DNA from: JBDKUD01 sp050943315
Lineage (GTDB): Bacteria; Bacillota; Syntrophomonadia; Syntrophomonadales; Syntrophomonadaceae
Assembly: GCA_050943315.1 (NCBI GenBank)
Contig: JBMNOY010000015.1
Coordinates: 1-39,189 of the forward strand
DNA: 39,189 nucleotides
Reading direction: 5' to 3'
Position numbers and translations under genes: made by a program. Below, piece by piece: positions 16,390-23,765 of the stretch. The notes below the pieces were generated by a model that made no database searches, was not told the origin of the DNA, and was given only the letters and a program-made list of their open reading frames with translations. The first letter of the stretch is position 1; the number at the start of each line of letters is the position of its first letter.

Positions 16390-16855
16390 GGAAGGGCTAA
16401 TAGAATTAAAGGTAAACGGTGAGAAAAGAAAAGCTCTAATAAGACCAGCGGACACATTACTTTTTGTATTGCGGGAAAGATTGGGCCTAACTGGGGCTAA
16501 ACCAGGCTGTGAAAACGGAGATTGCGGAGCCTGTACCGTGCTTGTTGACGGGTGGCCGATTAAGTCCTGTCTAATGCTGGCAGTGGAAGCAGTCGGGCAC
16601 GAAGTTACGACTGTAGAGGGGCTGAATAACGCCCCTATTCAGAAGGCTTTTATAGAAAAGTTTGCTTTTCAGTGCGGGTATTGTACTCCTGGTTTTATTA
16701 TGAACTGTCAGGGCCTTATTGATATCCACCCTGATGCCAGCGATGAGATCATAAATGAATGGCTGCAATCTAACATATGCCGTTGTACCAGTTATCAGGA
16801 GATAACTGAGGCGATAAAATCAGTTTTAGACAATGCGAAAAAGGCTATGGATTGA
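16373..16855 (+). CDS. Xanthine dehydrogenase-family [2Fe-2S] subunit
   Basis: This 160-aa small subunit binds two [2Fe-2S] clusters. The N-terminal plant-ferredoxin-type domain has the CENGDCGACTVLVDG motif followed by a further Cys (KSC). The C-terminal helical domain has FQCGYCTPGFIMN and NICRCTSYQEI. All eight Cys ligands are visible. The GTG at 16373 is spaced well from the GGGGGG stretch ending near 16365. The ATG at 16382 is a near alternative. It ends the three-gene enzyme operon; no clear terminator follows, and a new promoter starts 35 bases later. Confidence 0.93.
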   Translation: MFQMVEEGLIELKVNGEKRKALIRPADTLLFVLRERLGLTGAKPGCENGDCGACTVLVDGWPIKSCLMLAVEAVGHEVTTVEGLNNAPIQKAFIEKFAFQCGYCTPGFIMNCQGLIDIHPDASDEIINEWLQSNICRCTSYQEITEAIKSVLDNAKKAMD

Positions 16856-16889
16856 TATTCGTATATTTTTTCTGACAAAAAGTGGCTGG

Positions 16890-16917
16890 TTTACAATGCA
16901 GGTAACTCGGATAAAAT
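16890..16917 (+). promoter_or_regulatory. Promoter of the 43-aa small protein gene
   Basis: TTTACA (16890-16895) and TAAAAT (16912-16917) with 16-bp spacing give a good sigma-A-type promoter. Transcription would start near 16924, leaving a 25-base leader that carries the ribosome site GGGAGGT. Confidence 0.65.
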
Positions 16918-16948
16918 ATGCTAGGACTTTTTTGGGAGGTAATGAATA

Positions 16949-17080
16949 ATGAAAAGAGCAAACAAGAGCAAAATGATGCCTGACGCAAGCGTGCTGGAAG
17001 GTGTTCCTTCCCGGAATCCCCATGAGGAATTTAAACGAAGAGATGCCCTCTTCAAAAAGCGCCGAGGAGCCCAAGAATAG
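16949..17080 (+). CDS. Small highly charged hypothetical protein (43 aa)
   Basis: The frame from the ATG at 16949 encodes 43 residues beginning MKRANKSKMMPDASVLEG and ending in the basic run FKKRRGAQE. GGGAGGT (16934-16940) lies eight bases upstream, a promoter lies at 16890-16917, and a hairpin terminator follows at 17092-17128. So it has a complete expression unit of its own. No membrane segment or known domain is seen. Over a third of the residues are charged, mostly basic, which would suit nucleic-acid or protein binding, but no function can be assigned. A 13-codon overlapping frame from 16942 is the competing reading and is less plausible. Confidence 0.6.
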   Translation: MKRANKSKMMPDASVLEGVPSRNPHEEFKRRDALFKKRRGAQE

Positions 17081-17091
17081 TCCTGCAGATA

Positions 17092-17128
17092 CGGGGGCCA
17101 ATGGCCCTCGTTATTTATGCGAGTTTTT
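17092..17128 (+). terminator. Terminator after the small gene, two mutually exclusive hairpins
   Basis: A GC-rich stem pairs CGGGGGCC (17092-17099) with GGCCCTCG (17103-17110), including one G-T pair. A second stem, CTCG (17107-17110) with CGAG (17120-17123), is followed by TTTTT (17124-17128). The two share bases 17107-17110, so only one can form at a time. The first ends 13 bases before the T run, so the second is the classical terminator. Confidence 0.55.
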
Positions 17129-17186
17129 AGTAGCACCAGTATTTCTTCTTCTCGCGCAACTGTCGGTGAAGATAATTAATGGTATT

Positions 17187-17216
17187 TCTACAAAAAAAGC
17201 ATTGCAATATTATAAT
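17187..17216 (+). promoter_or_regulatory. Likely promoter of the PurF-like gene
   Basis: TATAAT (17211-17216) is a perfect -10 box. TCTACA (17187-17192) is a 4/6 -35 box at 18-bp spacing. The start site would be near 17223, about 50 bases before the TTG at 17273. Confidence 0.5.
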
Positions 17217-17272
17217 AATAGTGTAATTCTAGAACCTGTCAGTTATAAAAATTATTAAGGAGTGTAGCTGCT

Positions 17273-18673
17273 TTGGGTGGACTTTTTGGGGTTGTTGCAA
17301 AAGAAGACTGTGTCAATGATTTGTATTTTGGTACCGACTACCATTCTCATCTGGGTACCAGTGTAGGTGGAATGGCAGTATGGAGTGGAAATAGTTTTAA
17401 CAGGGCAATACATAACATCGAAAATACTCAGTTCAGGGCCAAATTTGAAGCTGATTTGCCTAAGCTGAAAGGTAATATGGGTATAGGATGTATAAGCGAT
17501 ACTGAACCGCAGCCTTTGACGGTGCGTTCACGCCTGGGTCAATATGCAATTAGTACGGTAGGAAAAATTAATAACCTATACGAAATAGCCGACCAGGCTT
17601 TCGCCAATCACCATACTCATTTTTTGGAGACTAACCGGGGGGCTATATACCCGACCGAGCTGGTGTCAGTAATTATAGACCAGGAAAATTCTTTTCGGGA
17701 TGGGTTGTTAAAAGCTCAGGAACTTATTGAAGGGTCCTGCTCTATTCTGGTGTTAACCCCGCAGGGCATTTATGCCTCCCGGGACAAAATGGGCCGAACC
17801 CCCTTAATTGTAGGTGAAAAAGAAGGTTCCTGCTGTGTTGCCTTTGAATCTTGCACCTTCAACAACCTGGGGTATAAATTTAAGTATGAATTGGGTCCGG
17901 GGGAAATCGTGCTGTTGACCCCGGAGGGCATGGAAAAAATCGCCCCCCCTCGGGAGAAAATGAAGATTTGTGCTTTCCTGTGGGTATATTATGGCTACCC
18001 ATCTTCCACCTACGAGGGAACGAATGTGGAAGTTATGCGTTATAAAAACGGTGCGGCCATGGCTAAAAATGATAATGTTGAAATAGATATGGTGGCTGGG
18101 ATACCTGATTCCGGTGTAGGTCATGCCATCGGTTATTCCAATCAATCGAAAATACCCTACGGACGTCCGTTCATTAAATATACACCGACCTGGGCCAGAA
18201 GCTTTATGCCTCAGGACCAGACCATAAGAAATCTCGTGGCACGGATGAAATTGATGCCTATTCCTGACCTGGTTGCTGATAAACGACTGCTTTTCTGCGA
18301 TGACTCTATTGTTCGTGGTACCCAACTGCGCGAAACGGCGGATTTACTATACAGGTGCAACGCCCGTGAAGTTCATATTCGATCAGCCTGCCCGCCGCTG
18401 GTTTTCAGCTGCCCGTATTTAAACTTTTCCGCTTCGCGTTCGGACCTGGACCTGGTAGCCAGACAGGCCATAATTCAACTGGAAGGAAAAGAACCGGAGT
18501 CGTTTGACGCCTACTGTGACCCGAACAATGAAAAATACGATTGTATGGTTAATTGCATTAGGAAAATTCTCAACTTTTCCACCCTGAAGTACCAAAAGCT
18601 ACCTGATATGCTTGAAGCTATCGGTTTAGACAAGGAAAAAATCTGTACCTACTGCTGGAATGGTAAGGGATAG
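17273..18673 (+). CDS. Amidophosphoribosyltransferase (PurF) homologue lacking the glutaminase cysteine
   Basis: This 466-aa protein aligns by eye along the length of PurF, which makes phosphoribosylamine from PRPP and glutamine. The phosphoribosyltransferase half is intact: GIPDSGVGHAIGY and the PRPP loop FCDDSIVRGT (341-350). Four Cys match the [4Fe-4S] ligands of the Bacillus-type enzyme (C233, C380, C458, C461). The glutaminase half is degraded. The N-terminus reads MGGLFGVV where the nucleophile Cys of MCGIFG should be, and the QHRGQE segment is replaced by SHLGTS. The start is TTG 17273 with AAGGAG at 17257-17262. In-frame codons just upstream contain no Cys, so a removed propeptide does not explain the loss. 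It may use free ammonia, or do something else with PRPP. The Mo hydroxylase upstream suggests purine metabolism. Confidence 0.85.
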   Translation: MGGLFGVVAKEDCVNDLYFGTDYHSHLGTSVGGMAVWSGNSFNRAIHNIENTQFRAKFEADLPKLKGNMGIGCISDTEPQPLTVRSRLGQYAISTVGKINNLYEIADQAFANHHTHFLETNRGAIYPTELVSVIIDQENSFRDGLLKAQELIEGSCSILVLTPQGIYASRDKMGRTPLIVGEKEGSCCVAFESCTFNNLGYKFKYELGPGEIVLLTPEGMEKIAPPREKMKICAFLWVYYGYPSSTYEGTNVEVMRYKNGAAMAKNDNVEIDMVAGIPDSGVGHAIGYSNQSKIPYGRPFIKYTPTWARSFMPQDQTIRNLVARMKLMPIPDLVADKRLLFCDDSIVRGTQLRETADLLYRCNAREVHIRSACPPLVFSCPYLNFSASRSDLDLVARQAIIQLEGKEPESFDAYCDPNNEKYDCMVNCIRKILNFSTLKYQKLPDMLEAIGLDKEKICTYCWNGKG

Positions 18674-18685
18674 TATAAATACAGT

Positions 18686-18745
18686 ACTTCCCGGACTCAT
18701 GGACTGTCACGATCAGGTCGCGGTACCGCCATGAATCCGGGAAGT
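18686..18745. terminator. Convergent terminator between the purF-like and acyl-CoA dehydrogenase genes
   Basis: ACTTCCCGGA and TCATGG (18686-18702) pair with CCATGA and TCCGGGAAGT (18729-18745), giving 10 bp plus 6 bp around one mismatch, with a 26-base loop. The T-rich flank is weak on both sides. The site lies between convergent genes and probably serves both. Confidence 0.6.
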
Positions 18746-18792
18746 TTACTTACAGCCTAATCACGCAAGGAGACGGGCCATAGTATTTGTAC

Positions 18793-19959
18793 TTAGTAAT
18801 CGTAGTTGGAGACATCGCCATTTTTCAGGCAGTTGGCTATAGTAAGTCTTTGGATTTCGTTGGTTCCTTCGTATATCTGGGTTATTTTGGCATCTCTCAT
18901 CATTCTTTCTACCGGATATTCCCGGGTATAGCCGTAACCTCCCATTACCTGCACCGCCTCGGTGGTCACTTCCATGGCTACATCACCGGCATAGCATTTA
19001 GCAAAGGCACCTTGCCTTTGATAGGATAATCCTGCATCCTCCCGCCAGGCTACTTCATACACTAGGTTGCGGGCAGCTTGGATTTTCATAGCCATGTCGG
19101 CGAGTTTGAAGGAAACGCCTTGATTGGCGAAAATAGGTTTGCCAAATTGGTACCTTTCCATGGCAAAGTTGAGAGCGTGCCGATAGGCACCTTCGGCTAT
19201 TCCCAGCGCCTGGGCAGCAATGCCTACGCGTCCGCCGTTCAGAACATGCATGGTTTGTTTGAACCCGTCGCCTACATTACCGATTAAATTTTCTTTGGGA
19301 ACCCGGCAATCTTCAAATACTAATTCATAGGTAGATGAAGACCTGATTCCTAATTTCTTTTCCTTCTTCCCAAATGAAAAACCAGGAGTACCTTTTTCGA
19401 TTACAAAATAAGAACTATTGCCATGCTTGGCTTCTTTATCGCCGGTACGTACCAGAACTACATATATGTCGGCATAATAAGCATTAGTAATAAATATTTT
19501 GGTTCCGTTGATGATAAAATCATTGCCATCAGGTACTGCAGTGGTAGCCGTAGCACCGACATCAGAACCGGCATTGGGTTCCGTGAGTGCCAAAGCTCCC
19601 AGGGCTTCCCCGCTGGCTAACCGGGGCAGCCATCTCTGTTTCTGTTCCTCATTGGCCAGATGTAATATCGGCCATTCACATAGAGATGTATGAGCAGATA
19701 AGGTTACCCCCATGGAAGCACAGTTCCTGGATATTTCCTCCACCGCCATGGCATAAACCAGGGCACCGGCGTTAGTCCCGCCATATTGCTCCGGTATTAT
19801 CAGACCGGCCAGGCCCAGCTCAGCCATCTTCTTCCAGCACTCCATGTCAAATTCTTCTTTTTCATCACGTTCTGCGGCTCCGGGTGCTACAACCTCGTCA
19901 GAAAAATCAGCAAAAGTTCTTTTAAACATTTTTTGATCATCAGTTAACCCAAACTCCAT
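18793..19959 (-). CDS. Acyl-CoA dehydrogenase, short-chain/butyryl-CoA type
   Basis: This 388-aa flavoprotein oxidises an acyl-CoA to the 2-enoyl-CoA, passing electrons to ETF. It has the family order of N-terminal helical, beta and C-terminal helical domains. Signatures are ALTEPNAGSDVGA, the GGRVGIAAQALGIAEGAY helix and GYGYTREYPVERMMRDA. The catalytic base is E364 in IYEGTNEIQR, the position used by short-chain and butyryl-CoA dehydrogenases. The minus-strand start at 19959 follows AGGAGGG at good spacing. No ETF, thiolase or crotonase gene is adjacent, so it is a stand-alone gene here. In fermenting or syntrophic Clostridia such enzymes work in butyrate metabolism; the true chain length is unproven. 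Confidence 0.93.
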   Translation of the reverse strand: MEFGLTDDQKMFKRTFADFSDEVVAPGAAERDEKEEFDMECWKKMAELGLAGLIIPEQYGGTNAGALVYAMAVEEISRNCASMGVTLSAHTSLCEWPILHLANEEQKQRWLPRLASGEALGALALTEPNAGSDVGATATTAVPDGNDFIINGTKIFITNAYYADIYVVLVRTGDKEAKHGNSSYFVIEKGTPGFSFGKKEKKLGIRSSSTYELVFEDCRVPKENLIGNVGDGFKQTMHVLNGGRVGIAAQALGIAEGAYRHALNFAMERYQFGKPIFANQGVSFKLADMAMKIQAARNLVYEVAWREDAGLSYQRQGAFAKCYAGDVAMEVTTEAVQVMGGYGYTREYPVERMMRDAKITQIYEGTNEIQRLTIANCLKNGDVSNYDY

Positions 19960-20162
19960 GAAAAGATCCCTCCTGTTTAGTTATTAGATGCCCAACATAA
20001 TAAAATTATATAAGCTAGTGCCTGGAAATATATGTAATTATAACAGAGGACGGTAAATAATTTTGTGAGCTGATATTACATATAAAGACAAATATCGCTG
20101 GGTTAACCTGCTGCGCCGCCGAGTGGACTAAAGGGGAAGGGACAGAACTATTTATTAAGAGG

Positions 20163-20191
20163 TTTACAAATATATCGGCTCACGATATAAT
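20163..20191 (+). promoter_or_regulatory. padR promoter
   Basis: TTTACA (20163-20168) and a perfect TATAAT (20186-20191) are separated by 17 bp. The start site would be near 20198, 45 bases before the ATG. The spacer and -10 box are covered by the inverted repeat described in the next entry. Confidence 0.85.
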
Positions 20192-20212
20192 AGTATTACG
20201 GCAGCCGATATA
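20171..20212. promoter_or_regulatory. Candidate PadR operator, three half-sites
   Basis: TATATCG (20171-20177) and CGATATA (20183-20189) form a 7-bp inverted repeat with a 5-bp spacer, lying exactly between -35 and -10 and overlapping the -10 box. A third half-site CGATATA lies at 20206-20212. With its flank, GCCGATATA (20204-20212) is the exact reverse complement of 20171-20179. Binding here would block RNA polymerase, as expected for a self-repressing PadR protein. Confidence 0.7.
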
Positions 20213-20242
20213 ACAGGAAGCGTAATAAGGGAGGTGGTTCTT

Positions 20243-20569
20243 ATGGCGGAAAGCTCAGAAAGAGGGGCTTTAACTGAAGCTGTGTTCTACATTTTATTAT
20301 CCCTGTATACACCGATGCATGGTTATGCCATCATGCAAAATGTAAGAGTGTTAAGTAATGGACGGGTTAACCTGGGAGCGGGTACACTTTATGGAGCAAT
20401 AAATACTCTTTTAGACAAAAAGTGGATTAAACTGCTGCCAGGAGAAAAGGGCTCGCGAAAGAAAGAATATGAAATCACTGATTTAGGAAAATCCGCAGTT
20501 GCAAATGAGATCTTAAGATTAGAGGAATTATTGGGCAATGGTAAAAGAATCGCAGGAGGTAAAAAGTAA
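20243..20569 (+). CDS. PadR-family transcriptional repressor
   Basis: This 108-aa protein is a short PadR regulator. It has a winged helix (AVFYILLSLYTPMHGYAIMQNV, GAGTLYGAINTLLDKKWI) with the wing GSRKKEYEITDLGK and a short C-terminal dimerisation helix. I chose ATG 20243 since GGGAGGTGG lies eight bases upstream; a GTG at 20234 would overlap that site. Its stop overlaps the next ATG by one base (TAATG). PadR/DUF2812 pairs are common in Firmicutes, often responding to membrane or drug stress. The promoter contains a clear palindromic operator, so auto-repression is likely. Confidence 0.92.
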   Translation: MAESSERGALTEAVFYILLSLYTPMHGYAIMQNVRVLSNGRVNLGAGTLYGAINTLLDKKWIKLLPGEKGSRKKEYEITDLGKSAVANEILRLEELLGNGKRIAGGKK

Positions 20570-21108
20570 TGAAACATGTAATTAGAAAAGCATTTTTTGA
20601 CTATGAAAAAGAAGAAGCCTGGCTTAACCAGATGTCAGCCCGAGGATTGGCGCTTACTGATTATTCATGGTGCCGGTATGTTTTCGAAGAAGCTCCGCCC
20701 AACCAGTACATATATAGAATTGAGCTTTTGGAAAATATGCCTTCACATAAGGACAGTGTTGCATATATTAAATTCCTGGAGGAAAATGGAATAGAATGCG
20801 TTGCCAGTCATTTGAACTGGATATTCCTAAGAAAAAAATCAGCAGATGGTCCATTTGACGTTTATACCGACATTGACTCCAAAATAAAACATTTCCAAAG
20901 GATTAATACAATGTGGAGTTCATTAGTGTTCTTGGAGTTTGCTGCAGGTTACATTTATATTTACACTGCATTAGTGGGGAAACTTAACAGAACAAGTTTG
21001 ATTTTGGGTATTTTATTAATATTGTTGGGATTATTCTTTTTCGGACTGGGCTCACGTGTCAGTACAAAGATTAGAAGACTTAAACAGGAGCGACTGGTTA
21101 GAGAATAA
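20569..21108 (+). CDS. DUF2812 membrane protein
   Basis: This 179-aa protein has an N-terminal DUF2812 soluble domain (KAFFDYEKEEAWLNQMSARG and a later VAYIKFLEENGIECV block). Two membrane segments follow at about residues 117-135 and 142-162, with a basic tail at the inner face. It is translationally coupled to the PadR repressor. Proteins of this family are usually the regulated partner of PadR, and no enzymatic activity is known. There is no truncation. Confidence 0.85.
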   Translation: MKHVIRKAFFDYEKEEAWLNQMSARGLALTDYSWCRYVFEEAPPNQYIYRIELLENMPSHKDSVAYIKFLEENGIECVASHLNWIFLRKKSADGPFDVYTDIDSKIKHFQRINTMWSSLVFLEFAAGYIYIYTALVGKLNRTSLILGILLILLGLFFFGLGSRVSTKIRRLKQERLVRE

Positions 21109-21161
21109 CAGATTTTTTTATTTCGGGTGATGAAGGTAACCTTAGCTGTGGAATGTGATGG

Positions 21162-21191
21162 AAAAAAAATATCCACCCGGTAGGGGTGGAT
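21162..21191 (-). terminator. Minus-strand intrinsic terminator
   Basis: ATCCACCC (21171-21178) pairs with GGGTGGAT (21184-21191) with a 5-base loop. Read on the minus strand, the stem is followed by a run of eight T (21162-21169, after one A). It lies about 220 bp beyond the end of the coxE-like gene. On the plus strand only A residues follow, so it does not serve the DUF2812 gene in the classical way. Confidence 0.75.
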
Positions 21192-21245
21192 TAAAAAAAT
21201 AATATGGGAGAACGATTAGCAGTCGTAAACGCAGTTGTTTAACAG

Positions 21246-21276
21246 AAAAAACCAATATCTCACAAGAAATATTGGT
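21246..21276 (-). terminator. Second minus-strand intrinsic terminator
   Basis: ACCAATAT (21251-21258) pairs with ATATTGGT (21269-21276) around a 10-base loop. On the minus strand it is followed by TTTTTT (21251-21246). It lies upstream, in minus-strand order, of the terminator at 21162-21191, so the coxDE transcript meets two terminators. Confidence 0.75.
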
Positions 21277-21280
21277 AATG

Positions 21281-21306
21281 CTGGAGCCGCCCGCAGGTTT
21301 CTCCAG
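21281..21306. repeat. Hairpin-forming inverted repeat next to the terminators
   Basis: CTGGAG (21281-21286) and CTCCAG (21301-21306) form a 6-bp stem with a 14-base loop, five bases from the terminator at 21246-21276. No gene is seen in 21109-21409; these hairpins are its main content. Confidence 0.4.
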
Positions 21307-21409
21307 TGAAAAACCACTATCTAATTTTAATTACATATATTTTACAGGTGATTCAGCATCTTTTCAAGGGCTATTTTTTAACCGGGACTGCTGTATAAGA
21401 AAAATTAGT

Positions 21410-22510
21410 CTACAATTGACCAATAGCCTGTTCCAATTTTGATAGATTAGGGCAGGAGAAACACTTATGGCAGTATTTGCGATACTGGCTCATGCGGCTG
21501 TCGCCACTTGTCCAGAGGGCCTCAGGTTCGGGATTAAACCAGTAAATCCGCCTGGCCCGTGTGCGAATTTCCTTTAGAGCCCAGGTCTGGTCGTTATTCC
21601 AGTTATTGCGGCCATCTCCAAAAATAAGCACATTGGTCTTATGGTTAAGGATATTACCAAAATGCTCAGTAAATCCCACGAATGTAGCTCCATAGTTGGT
21701 AAAACCCCGGATACCTATTATTTTACGGGTGTTTTCAAGCACATTGGTACGTAGATCCAGGGGATTACCCGAATGCAGGATAGTGGTAACTTCATCTATG
21801 TCTTCTATAAAGGCAAAAGTACGTATTTGCCGGAAGAACCTCTGCAGGGAAGACAACAAAGCCAATGCAAAACAGCTAAAGGTCATGACTGATCCCGAAA
21901 CATCACATAGTGCAATAATTATGGGTTTTTCTTTTTGTTTTTGGGATGAAACTATTTTTAATGGAACGCCCCCGGTAGCCATGCTGTGTCGGATGGTGTG
22001 CCGGTAATTAATGGTATCAAGCTCCTTATGGCGGTTTTTCTTGATCATTCGCGCTGCCAGCCGTTTGGCTATAAGAGGAAATAGCGCTTCCATTTTATGC
22101 AGATCATCCAGATTGGCCAGGCGAAAGCTCTGGTCAAGTGGGTTTCGAGTTGCCTGGGACAAACCTCCGCGAACGGATTGCATACCCTGAACCGGAAGTG
22201 CATCTACCGCGTAACCACTAATGTCATCAAGTAAATCGTCCGCCCGGTAGACCGGGGGTCGCCATTCTGGCTGGCGGATCCTGGTTGTTGACGCGGTTTT
22301 GAAATGATATTCGTAAATACTGGCAAATGCCGGTTCATGACTCTGTTCCTTAACCAGAGTGGTTTTCAAGGCGTCATAGAATTGTTGTTCTACTGACCAG
22401 TCAACCAGCATTAATGCCCGGCAACAATCTTCTACCTGACTAAATGTTACGGGAATTCCCTCGCGGCGAAGATCAGCGAAGAACTCCTGTAGAACCCCAA
22501 TAAAGGTCAT
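21410..22510 (-). CDS. coxE: CoxE-like VWA-domain protein, Mo-hydroxylase maturation
   Basis: This 366-aa protein belongs to the CoxE/VWA-containing family. CoxE works with the MoxR ATPase CoxD in post-translational completion of the active site of CO dehydrogenase and related Mo hydroxylases. The N-terminal half is helical. The C-terminal VWA domain has a MIDAS motif DVSGS, a conserved Thr (GFTNYGAT) and a second Asp (IFGDGRNNW). The start ATG 22510 lies 13 bp after the coxD-like stop, so the two genes form an operon. The Mo hydroxylase at 13.2-16.9 kb on the opposite strand is the likely client, by inference. No signal peptide is seen; it should act in the cytoplasm. Confidence 0.88.
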   Translation of the reverse strand: MTFIGVLQEFFADLRREGIPVTFSQVEDCCRALMLVDWSVEQQFYDALKTTLVKEQSHEPAFASIYEYHFKTASTTRIRQPEWRPPVYRADDLLDDISGYAVDALPVQGMQSVRGGLSQATRNPLDQSFRLANLDDLHKMEALFPLIAKRLAARMIKKNRHKELDTINYRHTIRHSMATGGVPLKIVSSQKQKEKPIIIALCDVSGSVMTFSCFALALLSSLQRFFRQIRTFAFIEDIDEVTTILHSGNPLDLRTNVLENTRKIIGIRGFTNYGATFVGFTEHFGNILNHKTNVLIFGDGRNNWNNDQTWALKEIRTRARRIYWFNPEPEALWTSGDSRMSQYRKYCHKCFSCPNLSKLEQAIGQL

Positions 22511-22523
22511 ATAGCAATCTCCC

Positions 22524-23429
22524 TTACCGCCAGCCCTGGTTAGGGACAGGACCTGGCGTAAAGTTTAAATCATTACGGCTGCGAATTATATTTTCAAGTT
22601 TGACTGCATCTTCGCGATGTTTTATTAATACATTAATGGTCTTAAGAACTGTCTCTATATCCAGGTCGTCAATACCGAGCTGTATAAGAGCTGCCGCCCA
22701 GTCAATGGTTTCCGCTATACTGGGAGCCTTTTTCAGTTCCAATTGGCGGATCTTATGCATTATAGCAGCGATTTTTTCAGCCATCATATGAGTTATTCCC
22801 GGTACTTTAATAAGGATTATTTGCTTCTCTATCTGTGAACTGGGAAAATCCAAATACAACCACAAGCACCTGCGTTTAAGAGCTTCAGAGAGTTCCCTGG
22901 TGGCATTGGAGGTGAGAAAGACAAAGGGAACCGTATTCGCTTTTACAGTGCCGATTTCTGGTATTGTTATTTGATATTCGGATAATAACTCCAACAGCAT
23001 AGCCTCGAATTCAAAATCCACTTTATCTATTTCATCTACCAGCAGAACCGGCGGAGTAGTTAAAGTAATCGATTCCAACAGGGGGCGGCGCAACAAATAG
23101 TTTTCGGAAAAAATGTCCTGTTCTACCTGTTGAACTTCCATATTTTTATTAGCTACTGCCTGAATATGCAGTAATTGGCGTTTATAGTTCCATTCATATA
23201 AAGCTTTGGATTCATCGATGCCCTCGTAGCATTGGAGCCTTATTAGATTAAGTCCCTTCATATCGCTGAATGCTTTAGCCAGCGCGGTTTTACCTACCCC
23301 GGCCGGTCCCTCTACCAACAGCGGCTTATGTAAAGCCTCAGCAAGATACAGCACGGTTGCGATTTTATCATCGCAGACAAATCCTGCCCTGCCCATGCCT
23401 TCTTGGATAGATTTTATGTTATCCTGCAT
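22524..23429 (-). CDS. coxD: CoxD-like MoxR-type AAA+ ATPase, Mo-hydroxylase maturation
   Basis: This 301-aa AAA+ ATPase of the MoxR/CoxD branch has Walker A GPAGVGKT (41-48), Walker B LLVDEIDK (129-136), sensor-1 VFLTSNATREL and an arginine-finger region EALKRRCLWLYLDFP. In the CO dehydrogenase system CoxD is a chaperone needed to build the sulfurated Mo site. Its pairing with CoxE and a nearby xanthine-dehydrogenase-type operon suggests the same kind of role here. The start at 23429 follows AAAGGAGCG on the minus strand. It is the first gene of a two-gene operon. Confidence 0.9.
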   Translation of the reverse strand: MQDNIKSIQEGMGRAGFVCDDKIATVLYLAEALHKPLLVEGPAGVGKTALAKAFSDMKGLNLIRLQCYEGIDESKALYEWNYKRQLLHIQAVANKNMEVQQVEQDIFSENYLLRRPLLESITLTTPPVLLVDEIDKVDFEFEAMLLELLSEYQITIPEIGTVKANTVPFVFLTSNATRELSEALKRRCLWLYLDFPSSQIEKQIILIKVPGITHMMAEKIAAIMHKIRQLELKKAPSIAETIDWAAALIQLGIDDLDIETVLKTINVLIKHREDAVKLENIIRSRNDLNFTPGPVPNQGWR

Positions 23430-23765
23430 AATTCGCTCCTTTCCGGACCAGTCATTAAGCCTAACAGCTTTATATAACTTATATGTTAATCTTGATGGGC
23501 ATAGAATGACCTAATCCCCTAACGCTATTTAATACGGTCGATAAATAAATTAATATGTTGAAATGAAATAAAGTTAAGGAAGAAAAAACCAGATTCATGT
23601 TAAAGTCAAAGAACCAACAGGTAATTTAGACAAAAGAGAACTATTAAGGTTAGAAGGGGGACATGCCAGCAAAAAGCAACACCATGAGGGAAGTTGCTTA
23701 AAGGCTGGCCGGATGTTTCGGAAATCCAGCAGGTTGAATTTTATGTAAAGTTAGGAGTTGGGAAA
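23430..23765 (+). promoter_or_regulatory. Divergent intergenic region between coxD-like and 5'-nucleotidase genes
   Basis: No gene is supported in this 336-bp AT-rich stretch. It must hold the promoters of both flanking units, but no consensus box stands out. The second half contains an ordered hairpin at 23665-23709 (listed separately) and the ribosome site AGGAG (23753-23757) for the ATG at 23766. Confidence 0.35.
23665..23709 (+). ncRNA. Structured leader hairpin ahead of the 5'-nucleotidase gene
   Basis: GCCAGC (23665-23670) pairs with GCTGGC (23704-23709). After a symmetric internal loop of AAA on both sides, AAGCAAC (23674-23680) pairs with GTTGCTT (23693-23699), leaving a 12-base loop. 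A two-part stem with a symmetric internal loop in a leader is suggestive of a regulatory RNA. No known class is recognised, and no T run follows. Confidence 0.4.

Noticed and set aside
17804..18325. Open minus-strand frame of 173 codons opposite the PurF-like gene
   Set aside because: It lies antisense to the conserved PRTase half, and no domain or start signal is seen.
23665..23709. Cyclic-di-GMP or other known riboswitch before the nucleotidase gene
   Set aside because: The stem lacks the conserved cores of the classes I know; it is left as an unassigned structure.
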